Shown in pieces: positions 25,462 to 33,592 of a stretch of DNA of 35,597 bases. A program made the translations under genes and the position numbers. Origin of the DNA: Methanomicrobiales archaeon (lineage in GTDB: Archaea > Halobacteriota > Methanomicrobia > Methanomicrobiales > Methanoculleaceae); contig JAAYND010000017.1 of NCBI GenBank assembly GCA_012521035.1, positions 1 through 35,597 on the forward strand, read 5' to 3'. The notes beneath the pieces were generated by a model that was given only the letters and a program-made list of their open reading frames with translations, was not told the DNA's origin and searched no databases. The first letter of the stretch is position 1; every line of letters begins with the position of its first letter.

Positions 25462-25779
25462 CTAACTCGCCACACCGTCTCGAAAAACATTCCGGATAAA
25501 GGGGTAATGCCGGTGTGCTACAACATCGGCACGCGAGAGCACTTTAACCGAGAGCCGTTCACCTGTCTGCATCAGTAGATCAAAAGCAATTCCAGCGAGG
25601 AATTCACGAATGCGAAAGTCCTCACCAGATGTTATAACAAGAATATCGATATCTGAGTCAGGGCGGTCATCCCCTCGTGCCACAGAGCCAAAGAGTATGA
25701 TCTCTTCTATCGCGCCCCCGTATGCCTCCCGTGCCTTTGCCGCGAACTCATTGACGACCGACTGCCTGACCAGAAGCAT
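25462..25779 (-). CDS. MNT-type nucleotidyltransferase domain protein
   Basis: A 105-residue minimal nucleotidyltransferase with the defining GSVARGDDRPDSDID motif (GS followed by the DxD metal-binding pair) at about residues 31-45. In many archaea these proteins pair with a HEPN-domain RNase as a toxin-antitoxin module, where the MNT protein AMPylates and silences the toxin. No HEPN gene is visible on either side, so this looks like an orphan. It is transcribed against the glycan operon. No clear ribosome binding site is seen before the ATG at 25779. It is not obviously connected with glycan synthesis. Confidence 0.85.
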   Translation of the reverse strand: MLLVRQSVVNEFAAKAREAYGGAIEEIILFGSVARGDDRPDSDIDILVITSGEDFRIREFLAGIAFDLLMQTGERLSVKVLSRADVVAHRHYPFIRNVFRDGVAS

Positions 25780-25945
25780 GCAATCAGATGAGCTTATGAG
25801 TCAGCAGGGATAATGGTTGCTGTTGTCTGAGTCCCGGGGAACCCCGGACGACGCTCCGCACAGGGGGGAAGGCGAGCCGATCGATCGGTTACGATCCGCC
25901 GGCCACCCGCCAGAAAAAGAACCCCCGAACCCGGCAGATCCACAC

Positions 25946-25977
25946 CAGGCCCCGCCCGGGGATGAAGTTGGGGCCTG
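25946..25977 (-). terminator. Perfect hairpin downstream of the radical SAM gene
   Basis: CAGGCCCC at 25946-25953 and GGGGCCTG at 25970-25977 form perfect 8-base arms around a 16-base loop, about 37 bases past the radical SAM stop codon in its direction. It could end or stabilise that transcript. No T-tract follows, so the terminator role is only a guess. Confidence 0.35.
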
Positions 25978-26013
25978 TCATCTGCCCACTCCCCGGGCCT
26001 GCCAGCCCGCCAC

Positions 26014-27249
26014 CTACACGGATGACATCCGGGCGTTCTGCACATACGAGAGCTGCTCCGCTATCCTCTCCTGTATCGATCGCGGGTCCTCTTTTGCAAA
26101 CGCCTCCTCCCACTCGTCGTGCCGGCACGAGCAGTCCAGGCCCTCGAACACCGCCAGGTCGAAGTGCCGGTTATACTGCTCGATCGCTTTGATGATCCCG
26201 GCATCACACCTCCCACAGTTCCGGGCCCAGTCGAGGGACTCGACCGAGTAAGTCCAGGGGCTGACATAGACATGAGCACGGTCCCCGAACCGCTCCTGGC
26301 ACCTCTGCAGGAGATCGATGAGGCTCCAGAGCCATGGCGGGCGGTAGAGGTCGTTCTTCCAGAGTTCATGCACAACGGTATGCTTCTCGACCGTCGTCAC
26401 CTCGAGGTCCACGTAGTCGATCCCACGGGAGACACAGTAGGAGATCGTCCGCAGGATATCGTTTGTCGCCTCCGCCTCGGTGAGGAACGGTGGTTTGACG
26501 AGCAGGAGCGGTTTTGTCAGGACACCCATCCCCTGCATCCTGGAGTGGAAGTGATCGAAGTTGTTGGCCGAGAAGCCTTTGTTGATACAGAGGTTCATCA
26601 CCCGGGTATCCGCAGACTCAAAGCCGAACGCCACCTCAAGCTGCCGGCCGTTCAGGGCCTTCTTCATCTTCGCAACATGCTCATCGGGAGAGTAATCTAT
26701 CCTCGACTCGACGACCACCTTCTTGATGTTCTCATACCCGTTGATGTACGAGCAGATCTTCTCGATGGCGGCAACCGGCATCTCACGCTCGTTGAATATG
26801 TTCCCGTCGTTGTAGATCGATATGACCGGATAATCCTCAAGATCGACGGCATCCATGACGTGCTCGAACTGTGCGATGTACTCCTCGGCCGAGATCTCCC
26901 TGCCCCGGGCCGTCGCACAGTAAAAGCCGCACATGGTGCATCCCCCGGTCTTCTCAACCCAGTCACAACCCGTGGAACGCAGGAATACGATCAGTCGCCT
27001 TATAGGTTGATCATCGAGATGCCCGATCCGCTCTTCCCATCCGATGGGGACTGTAAAGTCGATATCTTCCGGTAAAAAACCGTTTTCTCTGCGCAATTTG
27101 CTGGCAAGCCCTCTCACCCTCTCAAGGATATCGTTATCAGTCGGAGGATCGGTAAGGATCCCCGCTCCGCTACTGCTATTGTGTACTGTCCTCTGAAGAA
27201 TACCTAATCCCCCCTTCCCGGAGAACTGACCGTCTGGCGGTGTTAACAC
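26014..27249 (-). CDS. Radical SAM protein related to archaeosine synthase RaSEA (TIGR01210-like)
   Basis: A protein of up to 411 residues. The radical SAM cluster motif is GGCTMCGFY with Cys104 and Cys107 plus Cys95 (C-x8-C-x2-C), as in the Elp3/RaSEA branch. It continues with YNDGNIFNEREMP, VVVESRIDY, VAFGFESAD and LLLVKPPFLTEAEA, closely matching the pattern I know from archaeosine synthase RaSEA, the radical SAM partner that completes archaeosine in tRNA. The C-terminus adds NCGRCDAG and DCSCRHDEW, a possible second metal site. The start is uncertain: GTG at 27249 has poor ribosome binding site spacing, and the first 30-40 residues look low in conservation. It may be the housekeeping RaSEA or a paralogue recruited to the glycan locus. 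Confidence 0.8.
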   Translation of the reverse strand: MLTPPDGQFSGKGGLGILQRTVHNSSSGAGILTDPPTDNDILERVRGLASKLRRENGFLPEDIDFTVPIGWEERIGHLDDQPIRRLIVFLRSTGCDWVEKTGGCTMCGFYCATARGREISAEEYIAQFEHVMDAVDLEDYPVISIYNDGNIFNEREMPVAAIEKICSYINGYENIKKVVVESRIDYSPDEHVAKMKKALNGRQLEVAFGFESADTRVMNLCINKGFSANNFDHFHSRMQGMGVLTKPLLLVKPPFLTEAEATNDILRTISYCVSRGIDYVDLEVTTVEKHTVVHELWKNDLYRPPWLWSLIDLLQRCQERFGDRAHVYVSPWTYSVESLDWARNCGRCDAGIIKAIEQYNRHFDLAVFEGLDCSCRHDEWEEAFAKEDPRSIQERIAEQLSYVQNARMSSV

Positions 27250-27703
27250 ATCTCCGGTGATCGTCGCCCTGCTTTACAAGGACATGCTCGAAAAGGGGCT
27301 TTATGTATTTATAGTTTGCTTTAGAACCCCTCGCCCACCGGATTTCATCCCTGCATCGGCAAAATGCAAAAGCATCTCTGAAAAACGGGTTCTTTATTTC
27401 AGGGATGCCGGATCAACGGTCCACCGCAATCGCTCTGGCAGGGCATCCCGGGGTCACAGAACCCTGTTTCCAGATGGAACCTGCGGCGACATGCTATTTT
27501 ATATACCTTGTTTGACGGTATACTCTCCCGAAGAAACAGAGGATCCCCGCTCACCGGATCATCCACCTCACCGGGCAGAACAGAGGAGCACGGCACCGCC
27601 CGCGGCCTGGAGAGCGAACTACCCTGGCGAGTGAAGAGATGGCTGGCAGAATGTGCCGGTCGTGGATCCTGAACAAGAGAAAAATGCACCCGGAGAACGT
27701 GAC
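27250..27703. promoter_or_regulatory. Divergent intergenic region with two TATA boxes
   Basis: About 450 bases with no supported gene between the radical SAM gene (leftward) and the CapK pair (rightward). The element at 27300-27314 reads AACTATAAATACATAA on the minus strand, about 55 bases from the radical SAM start, and probably serves it. A second at 27494-27504 (TATTTTATATACC on the plus strand) would give the CapK genes a leader of roughly 180 bases. The rest shows no strong repeat. Confidence 0.5.
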
Positions 27704-29131
27704 ATGATACGTCTGGGAGAGAGGATCTGCGGCAGAGAGTCCTTCACTGCAAAGGCTCTCGGCATCCTTCCCTCTTACAGTACCTATAGAAAGACCTACG
27801 CCCTCCTCCAGGAATCCCGATGGTGGAGTCGGGAGGAACTATCAGCCTATCAGGCAGAGGCGCTCTCGCGCCTGCTCGACCACGCATATGCAAACGTCCC
27901 CTACTACCGCCGGATCTTCGATGACCGGGAGCTCGTGCCCGAAGACATCCAGACCCCGGCAGACCTCCGCCTCCTCCCGATCCTGACCCGGGAGGACCTG
28001 CAGACCCACCTCCCCGACCTCAAGGCCAGAAACTACCCGGACGCCGCCTTCGAGTATGTCACCACCGGTGGGTCCACCGGGATCCCGGTCGGGTTCTACT
28101 ACGAGCGAGGCGCCTCCCGGGCCCGGGAGTGGGCGTTCATGAAGACCCAGTGGGACTGCGTCGGCTACCGGTTTGGCGATAAATGCGCCGTCCTCCGGGG
28201 CTACATCGTTGGCTCCGCCAGCAATTCGGCATACTGGAAAAAGACCCTCTTCGGCCGGTGGTTGCTCATGTCATCCCATCACATGACCGAGGAGACCCTG
28301 CCGGCCTATGTCGATCAGATCCGGCGGTTTGGACCGAGGTTCATCCAGTCCTACCCCTCTACCGCAGCGCAGCTCGCCCGTTACATGACCGATAACGGGG
28401 TTGAGCCCTTTCCGACGGTGCGGGCGGTCCTCTGTGGCTCTGAGAACCTCTACCCCTGGCAGCGGAGTCTCCTCGAGGAGGCGTTCTGCTGCCGGATCTT
28501 CTCCTGGTACGGCAACTCCGAGCAGACCGTTCTCGCCGGAGAGTGCGAGGAGAGCACACACTACCATATCTTCCCCGAGTACGGGGTGGTTGAGCTGATC
28601 AGCAGAGATGGCCGGCCTGTGGAGGAACCGGGCGAACTCGGTGAGGTCATCGCCACCAACCTCACCAACTACGTCTGCCCCCTCATCCGTTACCGGACGA
28701 TGGATCTTGCAACCGTGGCACCGGGGCCCTGCACCTGCGGCAGGCACTACCCGCTGCTTGAGCGTGTGGAAGGAAGGATCCAGGACTTCATCGTAACCGG
28801 TAAGGGCGAGCTCCTCTCCGGTATCACCATGAACATCGATACTGATGCTTTCGATAACGTTAAACAGTTCCAGTTCTACCAGGAGGAGGTCGGGGAGGTC
28901 GTCCTGAACGTCGTAAAAAAACCGGCGTTCGGGGATCTGGATGCAGAATACCTCTACCAGGAGGTGAGCCGGAGTTGTGGCGACGACGTCACCGTCACCA
29001 TCAGGTACGTTGACAACATACCGCTCACCACCCGTGGCAAGTACCGCTACTTCGTCCAGAACCTGCCGGTACACTTCGGTGAGAGAGAGATGACAAAGAT
29101 TGAGCTCGGGACTTCAGATATGACTGCGTGA
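27704..29131 (+). CDS. CapK/PaaK-like adenylate-forming enzyme, copy 1
   Basis: A 475-residue member of the phenylacetate-CoA ligase/CapK family, which activates a carboxylic acid with ATP. Visible are SRLLDHAYANVPYYRRIFDD, the nucleotide loop TTGGSTGIPVGFYYERG, and FSWYGNSEQTVLAGECEES, with a Cys-rich knot CTCGRHYPLLERVEGR near residue 365 typical of this family. CapK proteins in polysaccharide loci have no proven substrate. The ATG at 27704 (GGAGA upstream) is preferred over a GTG at 27653 because it aligns with the start of copy 2. Copy 2 follows 16 bases later with very high similarity, so the pair arose by tandem duplication. Confidence 0.87.
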   Translation: MIRLGERICGRESFTAKALGILPSYSTYRKTYALLQESRWWSREELSAYQAEALSRLLDHAYANVPYYRRIFDDRELVPEDIQTPADLRLLPILTREDLQTHLPDLKARNYPDAAFEYVTTGGSTGIPVGFYYERGASRAREWAFMKTQWDCVGYRFGDKCAVLRGYIVGSASNSAYWKKTLFGRWLLMSSHHMTEETLPAYVDQIRRFGPRFIQSYPSTAAQLARYMTDNGVEPFPTVRAVLCGSENLYPWQRSLLEEAFCCRIFSWYGNSEQTVLAGECEESTHYHIFPEYGVVELISRDGRPVEEPGELGEVIATNLTNYVCPLIRYRTMDLATVAPGPCTCGRHYPLLERVEGRIQDFIVTGKGELLSGITMNIDTDAFDNVKQFQFYQEEVGEVVLNVVKKPAFGDLDAEYLYQEVSRSCGDDVTVTIRYVDNIPLTTRGKYRYFVQNLPVHFGEREMTKIELGTSDMTA

Positions 29132-29147
29132 TCCTGGAGATGCATAT

Positions 29148-30554
29148 ATGAAGGCTGACCTGCTGAAATGGATATCGGGGGCAAATCCTCTCACCGTACA
29201 AGCGCTCAGCCTGATACCTTCTTACCGCATATACCGGGAGATGTACACGCTCCTCGGGCAGTCCCAGTGGTGGAGTCACGAAGAACTTCTGGCATACCAG
29301 ACAGAGGCGCTCTCGCGCCTGCTCGACCACGCCTATGCAAACGTCCCCTACTACCGCCGGATCTTCGACGATCGAGGCCTCGTGCCGGGGGATATCGGAA
29401 CCCCGGAAGATCTCCGGCTCCTCCCGTTCCTGACAAAAGAGATCGTCCAGACCCACCTCCCCGATCTCAAAGCAAGAAACTATCCTGAATCGTCGTTTGA
29501 GTACGTCCGTACGTCCGGTTCTACCGGTACGCCGATGGGGTTTTACTACGAACGGGGGGTCTCCCGGGCCCGGGAGTGGGCGTTTATGAAGATCCAGTGG
29601 GACCGCGTCGGCTACCGGTTCGGCGATAAATGTGTCGTCCTCCGGGGACATGTGGTGGACAGCGCATCGAGCGGCATCTACTGGAAGCGCGAGCTCTTCG
29701 GCCGGTGGTTGATCATGTCCTCTCACCAGATGACCGAGGAGACCCTGCCGGCCTATATCGATCAGATCCGGCGGTTTGGACCCCGGTTCATCCACGCCTA
29801 TCCCTCGACGGCCGTGATCCTGGCGCGATTCATGAAGGAGCATGGGATCAAACCCTTCCCGACGGTGCGGGCGGTCCTCTGTGGCTCCGAGAACCTCTAC
29901 CCCTGGCAGCGGAGTCTCCTTGAGGAGGCGTTTCGATGCAGGGTCTTCTCCTGGTACGGCAACTCCGAACAGACCATGCTCGCCGGAGAGTGTGAGGAGA
30001 GCACACACTACCACATCTTCCCTGAATACGGGGTGGTCGAACTGATCGGCAGGGATGGACAGCCTGTGGCGAGACCGGGCGAGCTCGGCGAGGTCGTCGC
30101 AACCAATCTCACCAACTACGTCTGCCCTCTTATTCGCTACCGGACGCGGGATGTGGCGGTCGCCACGACGGAACGGTGCTCCTGTGGGAGACAGTACCCC
30201 CTGCTTGAGAAGGTGGAGGGGAGACTCCAGGAGTTCATCGTGACACGGAGCGGGCACCTGATCTCCGTCACCCCCATCAACTATGAGTCGGGGGCTTTTG
30301 AGAACATCCGGCAGTTTCAGATGTACCAGGAGACGATGGGAGAACTCATTGTAAAGGTTGTCAGAAAGCCGACTTACACCCGGGAAGATTCTCAGCAGCT
30401 CGCCAGGGAGCTCCGGTGGCAGCTCGGCGACGGCGTGGATGTAGAAGTCCGGTTTGTCGACGAGATCCCCCGCACAGAGGGCGGCAAGTTCCGGTACCTC
30501 ATCCAGAAACTACCGATCGATATCGGAGATCTCTCGAGCAGTTATTCGATGTAG
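29148..30554 (+). CDS. CapK/PaaK-like adenylate-forming enzyme, copy 2
   Basis: A 468-residue paralogue of the preceding gene with the same layout: YANVPYYRRIFDD, RTSGSTGTPMGFYYERG as nucleotide loop, SWYGNSEQTMLAGECEES and CSCGRQYPLLEKVEGR. The N- and C-terminal ends differ more than the middle, where stretches are nearly identical at the DNA level. A GGAGATG site six bases before the ATG supports the start. Its last 13 bases overlap, tail to tail, the end of the first FemAB-like gene on the other strand. The two CapK enzymes may act on different acids or as a complex. The acid activated is not known. Confidence 0.87.
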   Translation: MKADLLKWISGANPLTVQALSLIPSYRIYREMYTLLGQSQWWSHEELLAYQTEALSRLLDHAYANVPYYRRIFDDRGLVPGDIGTPEDLRLLPFLTKEIVQTHLPDLKARNYPESSFEYVRTSGSTGTPMGFYYERGVSRAREWAFMKIQWDRVGYRFGDKCVVLRGHVVDSASSGIYWKRELFGRWLIMSSHQMTEETLPAYIDQIRRFGPRFIHAYPSTAVILARFMKEHGIKPFPTVRAVLCGSENLYPWQRSLLEEAFRCRVFSWYGNSEQTMLAGECEESTHYHIFPEYGVVELIGRDGQPVARPGELGEVVATNLTNYVCPLIRYRTRDVAVATTERCSCGRQYPLLEKVEGRLQEFIVTRSGHLISVTPINYESGAFENIRQFQMYQETMGELIVKVVRKPTYTREDSQQLARELRWQLGDGVDVEVRFVDEIPRTEGGKFRYLIQKLPIDIGDLSSSYSM

Positions 30555-31570
30555 GGGATCATCCTCCTCTTGATCCAGGGCCTGTTGATGATAGTGCTGT
30601 AGGTCCACTCCGCCGCCTTCCCCACGATATCCGCTCTACTCACTTCGATATGGATGGAGAGATCCGGGTTGTACTTTGCCTTGTGCATATTCAGGTTCGG
30701 GTTGTTTGCACCTGTGTTCTCAAACTCCCGGAAACCTTTCTCTTTTGCATCCCTGAGCAGGAGCCACTGGAGGTACTCGTTTGCTGATGTGCCGTCGATC
30801 TTCGGGCCGCCGACCCAGAGAAGATATCGCTTGTACTCCAGGGTTGTCCCGATACCTTTGAGATCCCCATCCCGGTCACAGAGGTGATAGACACGGACAG
30901 AGCCCGGATACGCCCGGAGGATATCCTCAAAGTAGCCCTGTGCGACCATCGGGATACCCATATCCGGGTGGCTGAATCGCTGGCGCACCGTCTCATAAAA
31001 GAGCGCAAGATCGCTCCCCTCCTCCAGGTAGTAGCCGCTCTTCTCAAACTTCCGGAGGTTCGTCCGCAGCTTCGCGTTCAGGTTCTTCCAGAGAGTCTCC
31101 AGGGGAGGAGTGAGATCGATGGTATAGGAGTAGCTGATCCGGGTCTGGTAGCCGTCCCAGATGAAATGGCGGATGTCATGGTAACCGGGGGCGAGCCTGA
31201 TCGAGAGGTAGTTTGGCGAGAGGTCGTCGATCACCTCCCGGAGCCCTTCGATGACCAGCTGCAGTCTCGACTCTTTTTTGCTCTGCTTTGCCGCGGTGTA
31301 ATCCCTGCTCATCACGATACCCTGGTAGGGTATGACCGCCTGCATGGGTGGAGGGGAGAAGGCGAGAGAAAGGCCGTTTCTTTGCCTGTGGAAGAACGGA
31401 CAGACTGCGACGAGTTCCCTGCCCCTGTAGATCCCGCAGGGAAGGAGCCTGTACCCGGTGTGCCGTTCCGTAATCTTCAGAAAATCCCACTTGTGAAAGA
31501 GGAGACCGGACGGGCCGGCATCGATGAACGCATCCCAGATATCCCTATCCGTGACGATCTCTATTGACAA
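30542..31570 (-). CDS. FemAB-like GNAT-fold transferase, copy 1
   Basis: A 342-residue protein of the FemAB/Acetyltransf_6 type: a double GNAT fold used by bacterial enzymes that add amino acids from aminoacyl-tRNA to peptidoglycan precursors, and by some other acyl or sugar-modifying proteins. Shared features are FIDAGPSGLLFHKWDFLKIT, AFSPPPMQAVIPYQG, a basic KLRTNLRKFEKSGY segment and NEYLQWLLLRDAKEKGF followed by FENTGANNPNLN. It starts at a TTG with GAGGAG eight bases upstream, and a TATA-like element lies about 65 bases upstream. Methanogens of this group lack murein, so the acceptor is more likely a surface glycan or lipid. Donor and acceptor are unknown. Confidence 0.83.
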   Translation of the reverse strand: MSIEIVTDRDIWDAFIDAGPSGLLFHKWDFLKITERHTGYRLLPCGIYRGRELVAVCPFFHRQRNGLSLAFSPPPMQAVIPYQGIVMSRDYTAAKQSKKESRLQLVIEGLREVIDDLSPNYLSIRLAPGYHDIRHFIWDGYQTRISYSYTIDLTPPLETLWKNLNAKLRTNLRKFEKSGYYLEEGSDLALFYETVRQRFSHPDMGIPMVAQGYFEDILRAYPGSVRVYHLCDRDGDLKGIGTTLEYKRYLLWVGGPKIDGTSANEYLQWLLLRDAKEKGFREFENTGANNPNLNMHKAKYNPDLSIHIEVSRADIVGKAAEWTYSTIINRPWIKRRMIPYIE

Positions 31571-31628
31571 GCTCTTCTCTCCTCGCTCTACTGGCGAGAT
31601 CCAGCTGCCCCCATTACCCGCAGTACTC

Positions 31629-31641
31629 TAGATAAATGTAG
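31629..31641 (-). promoter_or_regulatory. TATA-like element of FemAB-like copy 1
   Basis: The minus strand reads CTACATTTATCTA, about 65 bases upstream of the TTG start. It suggests this gene has its own promoter rather than being read from copy 2. Confidence 0.45.
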
Positions 31642-32026
31642 TGGTCACTGCCAGTCACAGGGCAGCAGGCCCACCGCACCGGGTGTCCAGGATACCTCCC
31701 GGCTGCCACATGACAGAAGACCGGGAGTCCGTGTTTCCCGGGAGGGGGGAGCAAGACCGAGCAGGAAGTTTCTTCACTGAGGCATGCCGTCCCGGATCAT
31801 CGATGAAGACCTCATTCTCCTGTGCGCTCCGGATCACCTCAGCCATGCCCCGAACCCCGTCCGGGCGGGGGGTCGGGCTTCGCGGAGAGGGAGGGCACCA
31901 CGTGCAAGATACGTCCCGGGTGGTCTCTCCACCTGCAAGGCAGGGGGCACACCTCCCGGAGGAGGCGGGGTGGTCCTGCAGACCGGAGTCACACCCCGGC
32001 CAGAGTGTCAGGCCGCCGGGGCCCAA

Positions 32027-32040
32027 CCATTATATACCGT
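32027..32040 (+). promoter_or_regulatory. TATA box before the small ORF at 32059
   Basis: CCATTATATACCGT, centred about 25 bases upstream of the ATG at 32059, which is the spacing expected for a leaderless archaeal message. GAGGTGA at 32048-32054 could also act as a ribosome binding site. Confidence 0.55.
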
Positions 32041-32058
32041 GATGCGTGAGGTGAGGGC

Positions 32059-32250
32059 ATGGTCGCACTCCGCCTCCTTGCTGTGGATGATATCTCGTAT
32101 CAATCATGGGAGTGCAGTCACCTGGAGGCATACGGTGATATCTGGGTGATATTTACAGAACATAACCTCCTTTCGGAGTTCCTGCAACATTTTTACCACG
32201 CATCCGGTCAGGATCTGGTCTCCATGCCGCACTCTGAGAATTTTTTCTAG
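32059..32250 (+). CDS. Small unknown protein, 63 residues, intact copy of a repeated element
   Basis: A 63-codon ORF with a well-placed TATA box and a possible ribosome binding site. No known family is recognised. Its key value is a second, related segment at 34734-34924: about 29 of 63 residues match once a single-base gap is allowed, including SYQSW, GD, HNLL/NNLF and DLV..P.S.NF. The codons of the antisense frame are in register, and that frame also shows shared blocks (GDQI, QE.RKEV, HPD.T), so the true coding strand is not certain. The sense strand is preferred because of its promoter and start codon. It lies head-on to the FemAB-like copy 2 gene. Confidence 0.45.
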   Translation: MVALRLLAVDDISYQSWECSHLEAYGDIWVIFTEHNLLSEFLQHFYHASGQDLVSMPHSENFF

Positions 32251-32354
32251 GGCGCTCCCTGTTCCCCGGACGTCTGACCATCTGCGATCCCCTGCACCGG
32301 AGGCGACAGGTTCCGGTATCTCACCCCGCCTCCGGCTGGCGACCTCTCGGCGGA

Positions 32355-33386
32355 TCACTCGATGTACGGGACGATCCGGCGCTTCAGCCAGGATGTACCG
32401 GCGATGGAGCTGTATGTCCATTCTGCCAGAGTCCCGATCATATCTTTCCGGTAGATCTCCATGTAGATCTCAAGATTCGAGCAGAATCGTGATTTGAAGA
32501 AGTTCAGGTCAGGTGTATTCGCCCCGATGTTCTCAAACGTCCGGTAACCTTCGGCTTTTGCACGCTGGACAAGGAGCCACTGGAGATACTCGTTCCCCGC
32601 GTGCCCTCCCTCGATCCGCGGTGTTCCCATCCAGAGCAGGAAACGCCTGTACTCCTGCGTGGCGAGTGCCCCCGCGAGAGCACCATCCCGGTCATAGAGG
32701 TAATAGGCGGCAAGGTGCTCCGGGTATGCCCGGAAGAGATCTTCGAAATAGCTCTGCCTGATCATCGGGATCTGCTTATCCGGGTGGCTAAACCGCCGGG
32801 AGATCGCGGTATACAGTCCTGAGAAGTCGTTGCTCCGCACGAGATCCATGCCCGCCTCCTCAGCTCTCCGGATACCGCTACGGAGTTTGTAGTGGAAGTC
32901 GCTCTGGATCGCTTCAATCGGCTGTGAAAGGTCGATTGTGTAGGTGTAGTGAACCCTCGGGGTGTATCCCCGCCAGGTGAACTGCCGGATGTCGGCAATG
33001 CCGGGCACAAGGGTCAGGGAGAGGTAGTGCGGCGAGATCGCGTCGATCTCGGCGGAGAGGTCGCCCGCGATGAGGCCCATGATCGCCTCCTTCCTGCTCT
33101 GTCTCATCACATCAAACTCGCGTACCGGGACAAAACCCTGGTAGGGTATGACAGCCTGCATGGGCGGCGGCGAGAAGAGCGTCTTTATCCCGTGCGTGCT
33201 CCTGAAGTAGAGCGGAACGAGGCAGACGAGCTCCTCTCCATTATAGATCCCGTACGGGAGGAGCCGGTACCCCGCATGGCGTGCGGTGATCGTGATGTAG
33301 TCCCACTTATGAAAGAGCAGCCCATACGGGCTCCCATCGATGAAGGTATCCCATACCTCCCTGTCATCCACGAGTTTGAGTGTCAT
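32355..33386 (-). CDS. FemAB-like GNAT-fold transferase, copy 2
   Basis: A 343-residue paralogue of copies 1 and 3. It shows FIDGSPYGLLFHKWDYITIT, LFSPPPMQAVIPYQG, HYKLRSGIRRAEEAG, NEYLQWLLVQRAKAEGY and FENIGANTPDLNFFKS, and ends in IVPYIE like copy 1. The ATG at 33386 begins MTLKLVDDREVWDTF, matching the other two. A strong TATA box lies about 65 bases upstream at 33445-33458. The ribosome binding site is weak. Separate promoters in front of each copy suggest the three are regulated individually. Substrates unknown; see the FemAB-like copy 1 entry for the family role. Confidence 0.83.
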   Translation of the reverse strand: MTLKLVDDREVWDTFIDGSPYGLLFHKWDYITITARHAGYRLLPYGIYNGEELVCLVPLYFRSTHGIKTLFSPPPMQAVIPYQGFVPVREFDVMRQSRKEAIMGLIAGDLSAEIDAISPHYLSLTLVPGIADIRQFTWRGYTPRVHYTYTIDLSQPIEAIQSDFHYKLRSGIRRAEEAGMDLVRSNDFSGLYTAISRRFSHPDKQIPMIRQSYFEDLFRAYPEHLAAYYLYDRDGALAGALATQEYRRFLLWMGTPRIEGGHAGNEYLQWLLVQRAKAEGYRTFENIGANTPDLNFFKSRFCSNLEIYMEIYRKDMIGTLAEWTYSSIAGTSWLKRRIVPYIE

Positions 33387-33443
33387 GGAACCCTGCTTCC
33401 GGCCGAGCGGTCCTTTCGGAATGCGCTCGCTACAGGATAGCGG

Positions 33444-33460
33444 CAGATATATTTATCTTC
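33444..33460 (-). promoter_or_regulatory. TATA box of FemAB-like copy 2
   Basis: The minus strand reads GAAGATAAATATATCTG, a strong archaeal TATA element about 65 bases upstream of the ATG at 33386, implying a leader of about 40 bases. Confidence 0.55.
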
Positions 33461-33592
33461 TCGGGTGCCTCCAGGGAGCATCGTCCTGTATGATTTTTGG
33501 CAGAGGAGAAAGTAGCCCGGACCTCCGGAATCTCTCCCGCCATCCGACAACCATGCTCCGAACCTGGAGTCTGCCTCTCCAGTACGGGCGGT

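Larger units (their letters stand above)
31571..32058. other. 488-base gap, mostly no supported gene
   Basis: Between FemAB-like copy 1 and the small ORF at 32059. It holds the copy 1 promoter and, at 32029-32038, the promoter of the small ORF. The GC-rich middle carries only ORFs that look like chance. A stretch around 31780-31860 faintly recalls the repeated 190-base segment described for 32059 and 34734, but the match is too weak to call. Confidence 0.4.

Noticed and set aside
27257..27634. 125-codon plus-strand ORF in the gap before the CapK genes
   Set aside because: It has a GTG start without a ribosome binding site, overlaps both TATA boxes, and its second half is low-complexity in Pro, Arg and Ser. 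Taken as non-coding promoter DNA.
31655..31846. 63-codon minus-strand ORF beginning MAEVIRSAQENEVF between FemAB-like copy 1 and the small ORF
   Set aside because: The first half looks coding and faintly resembles the antisense frame of the repeated 190-base element, but the second half is low quality, there is no promoter or ribosome binding site, and no family is recognised. Not called; mentioned as a possible degenerate third copy.
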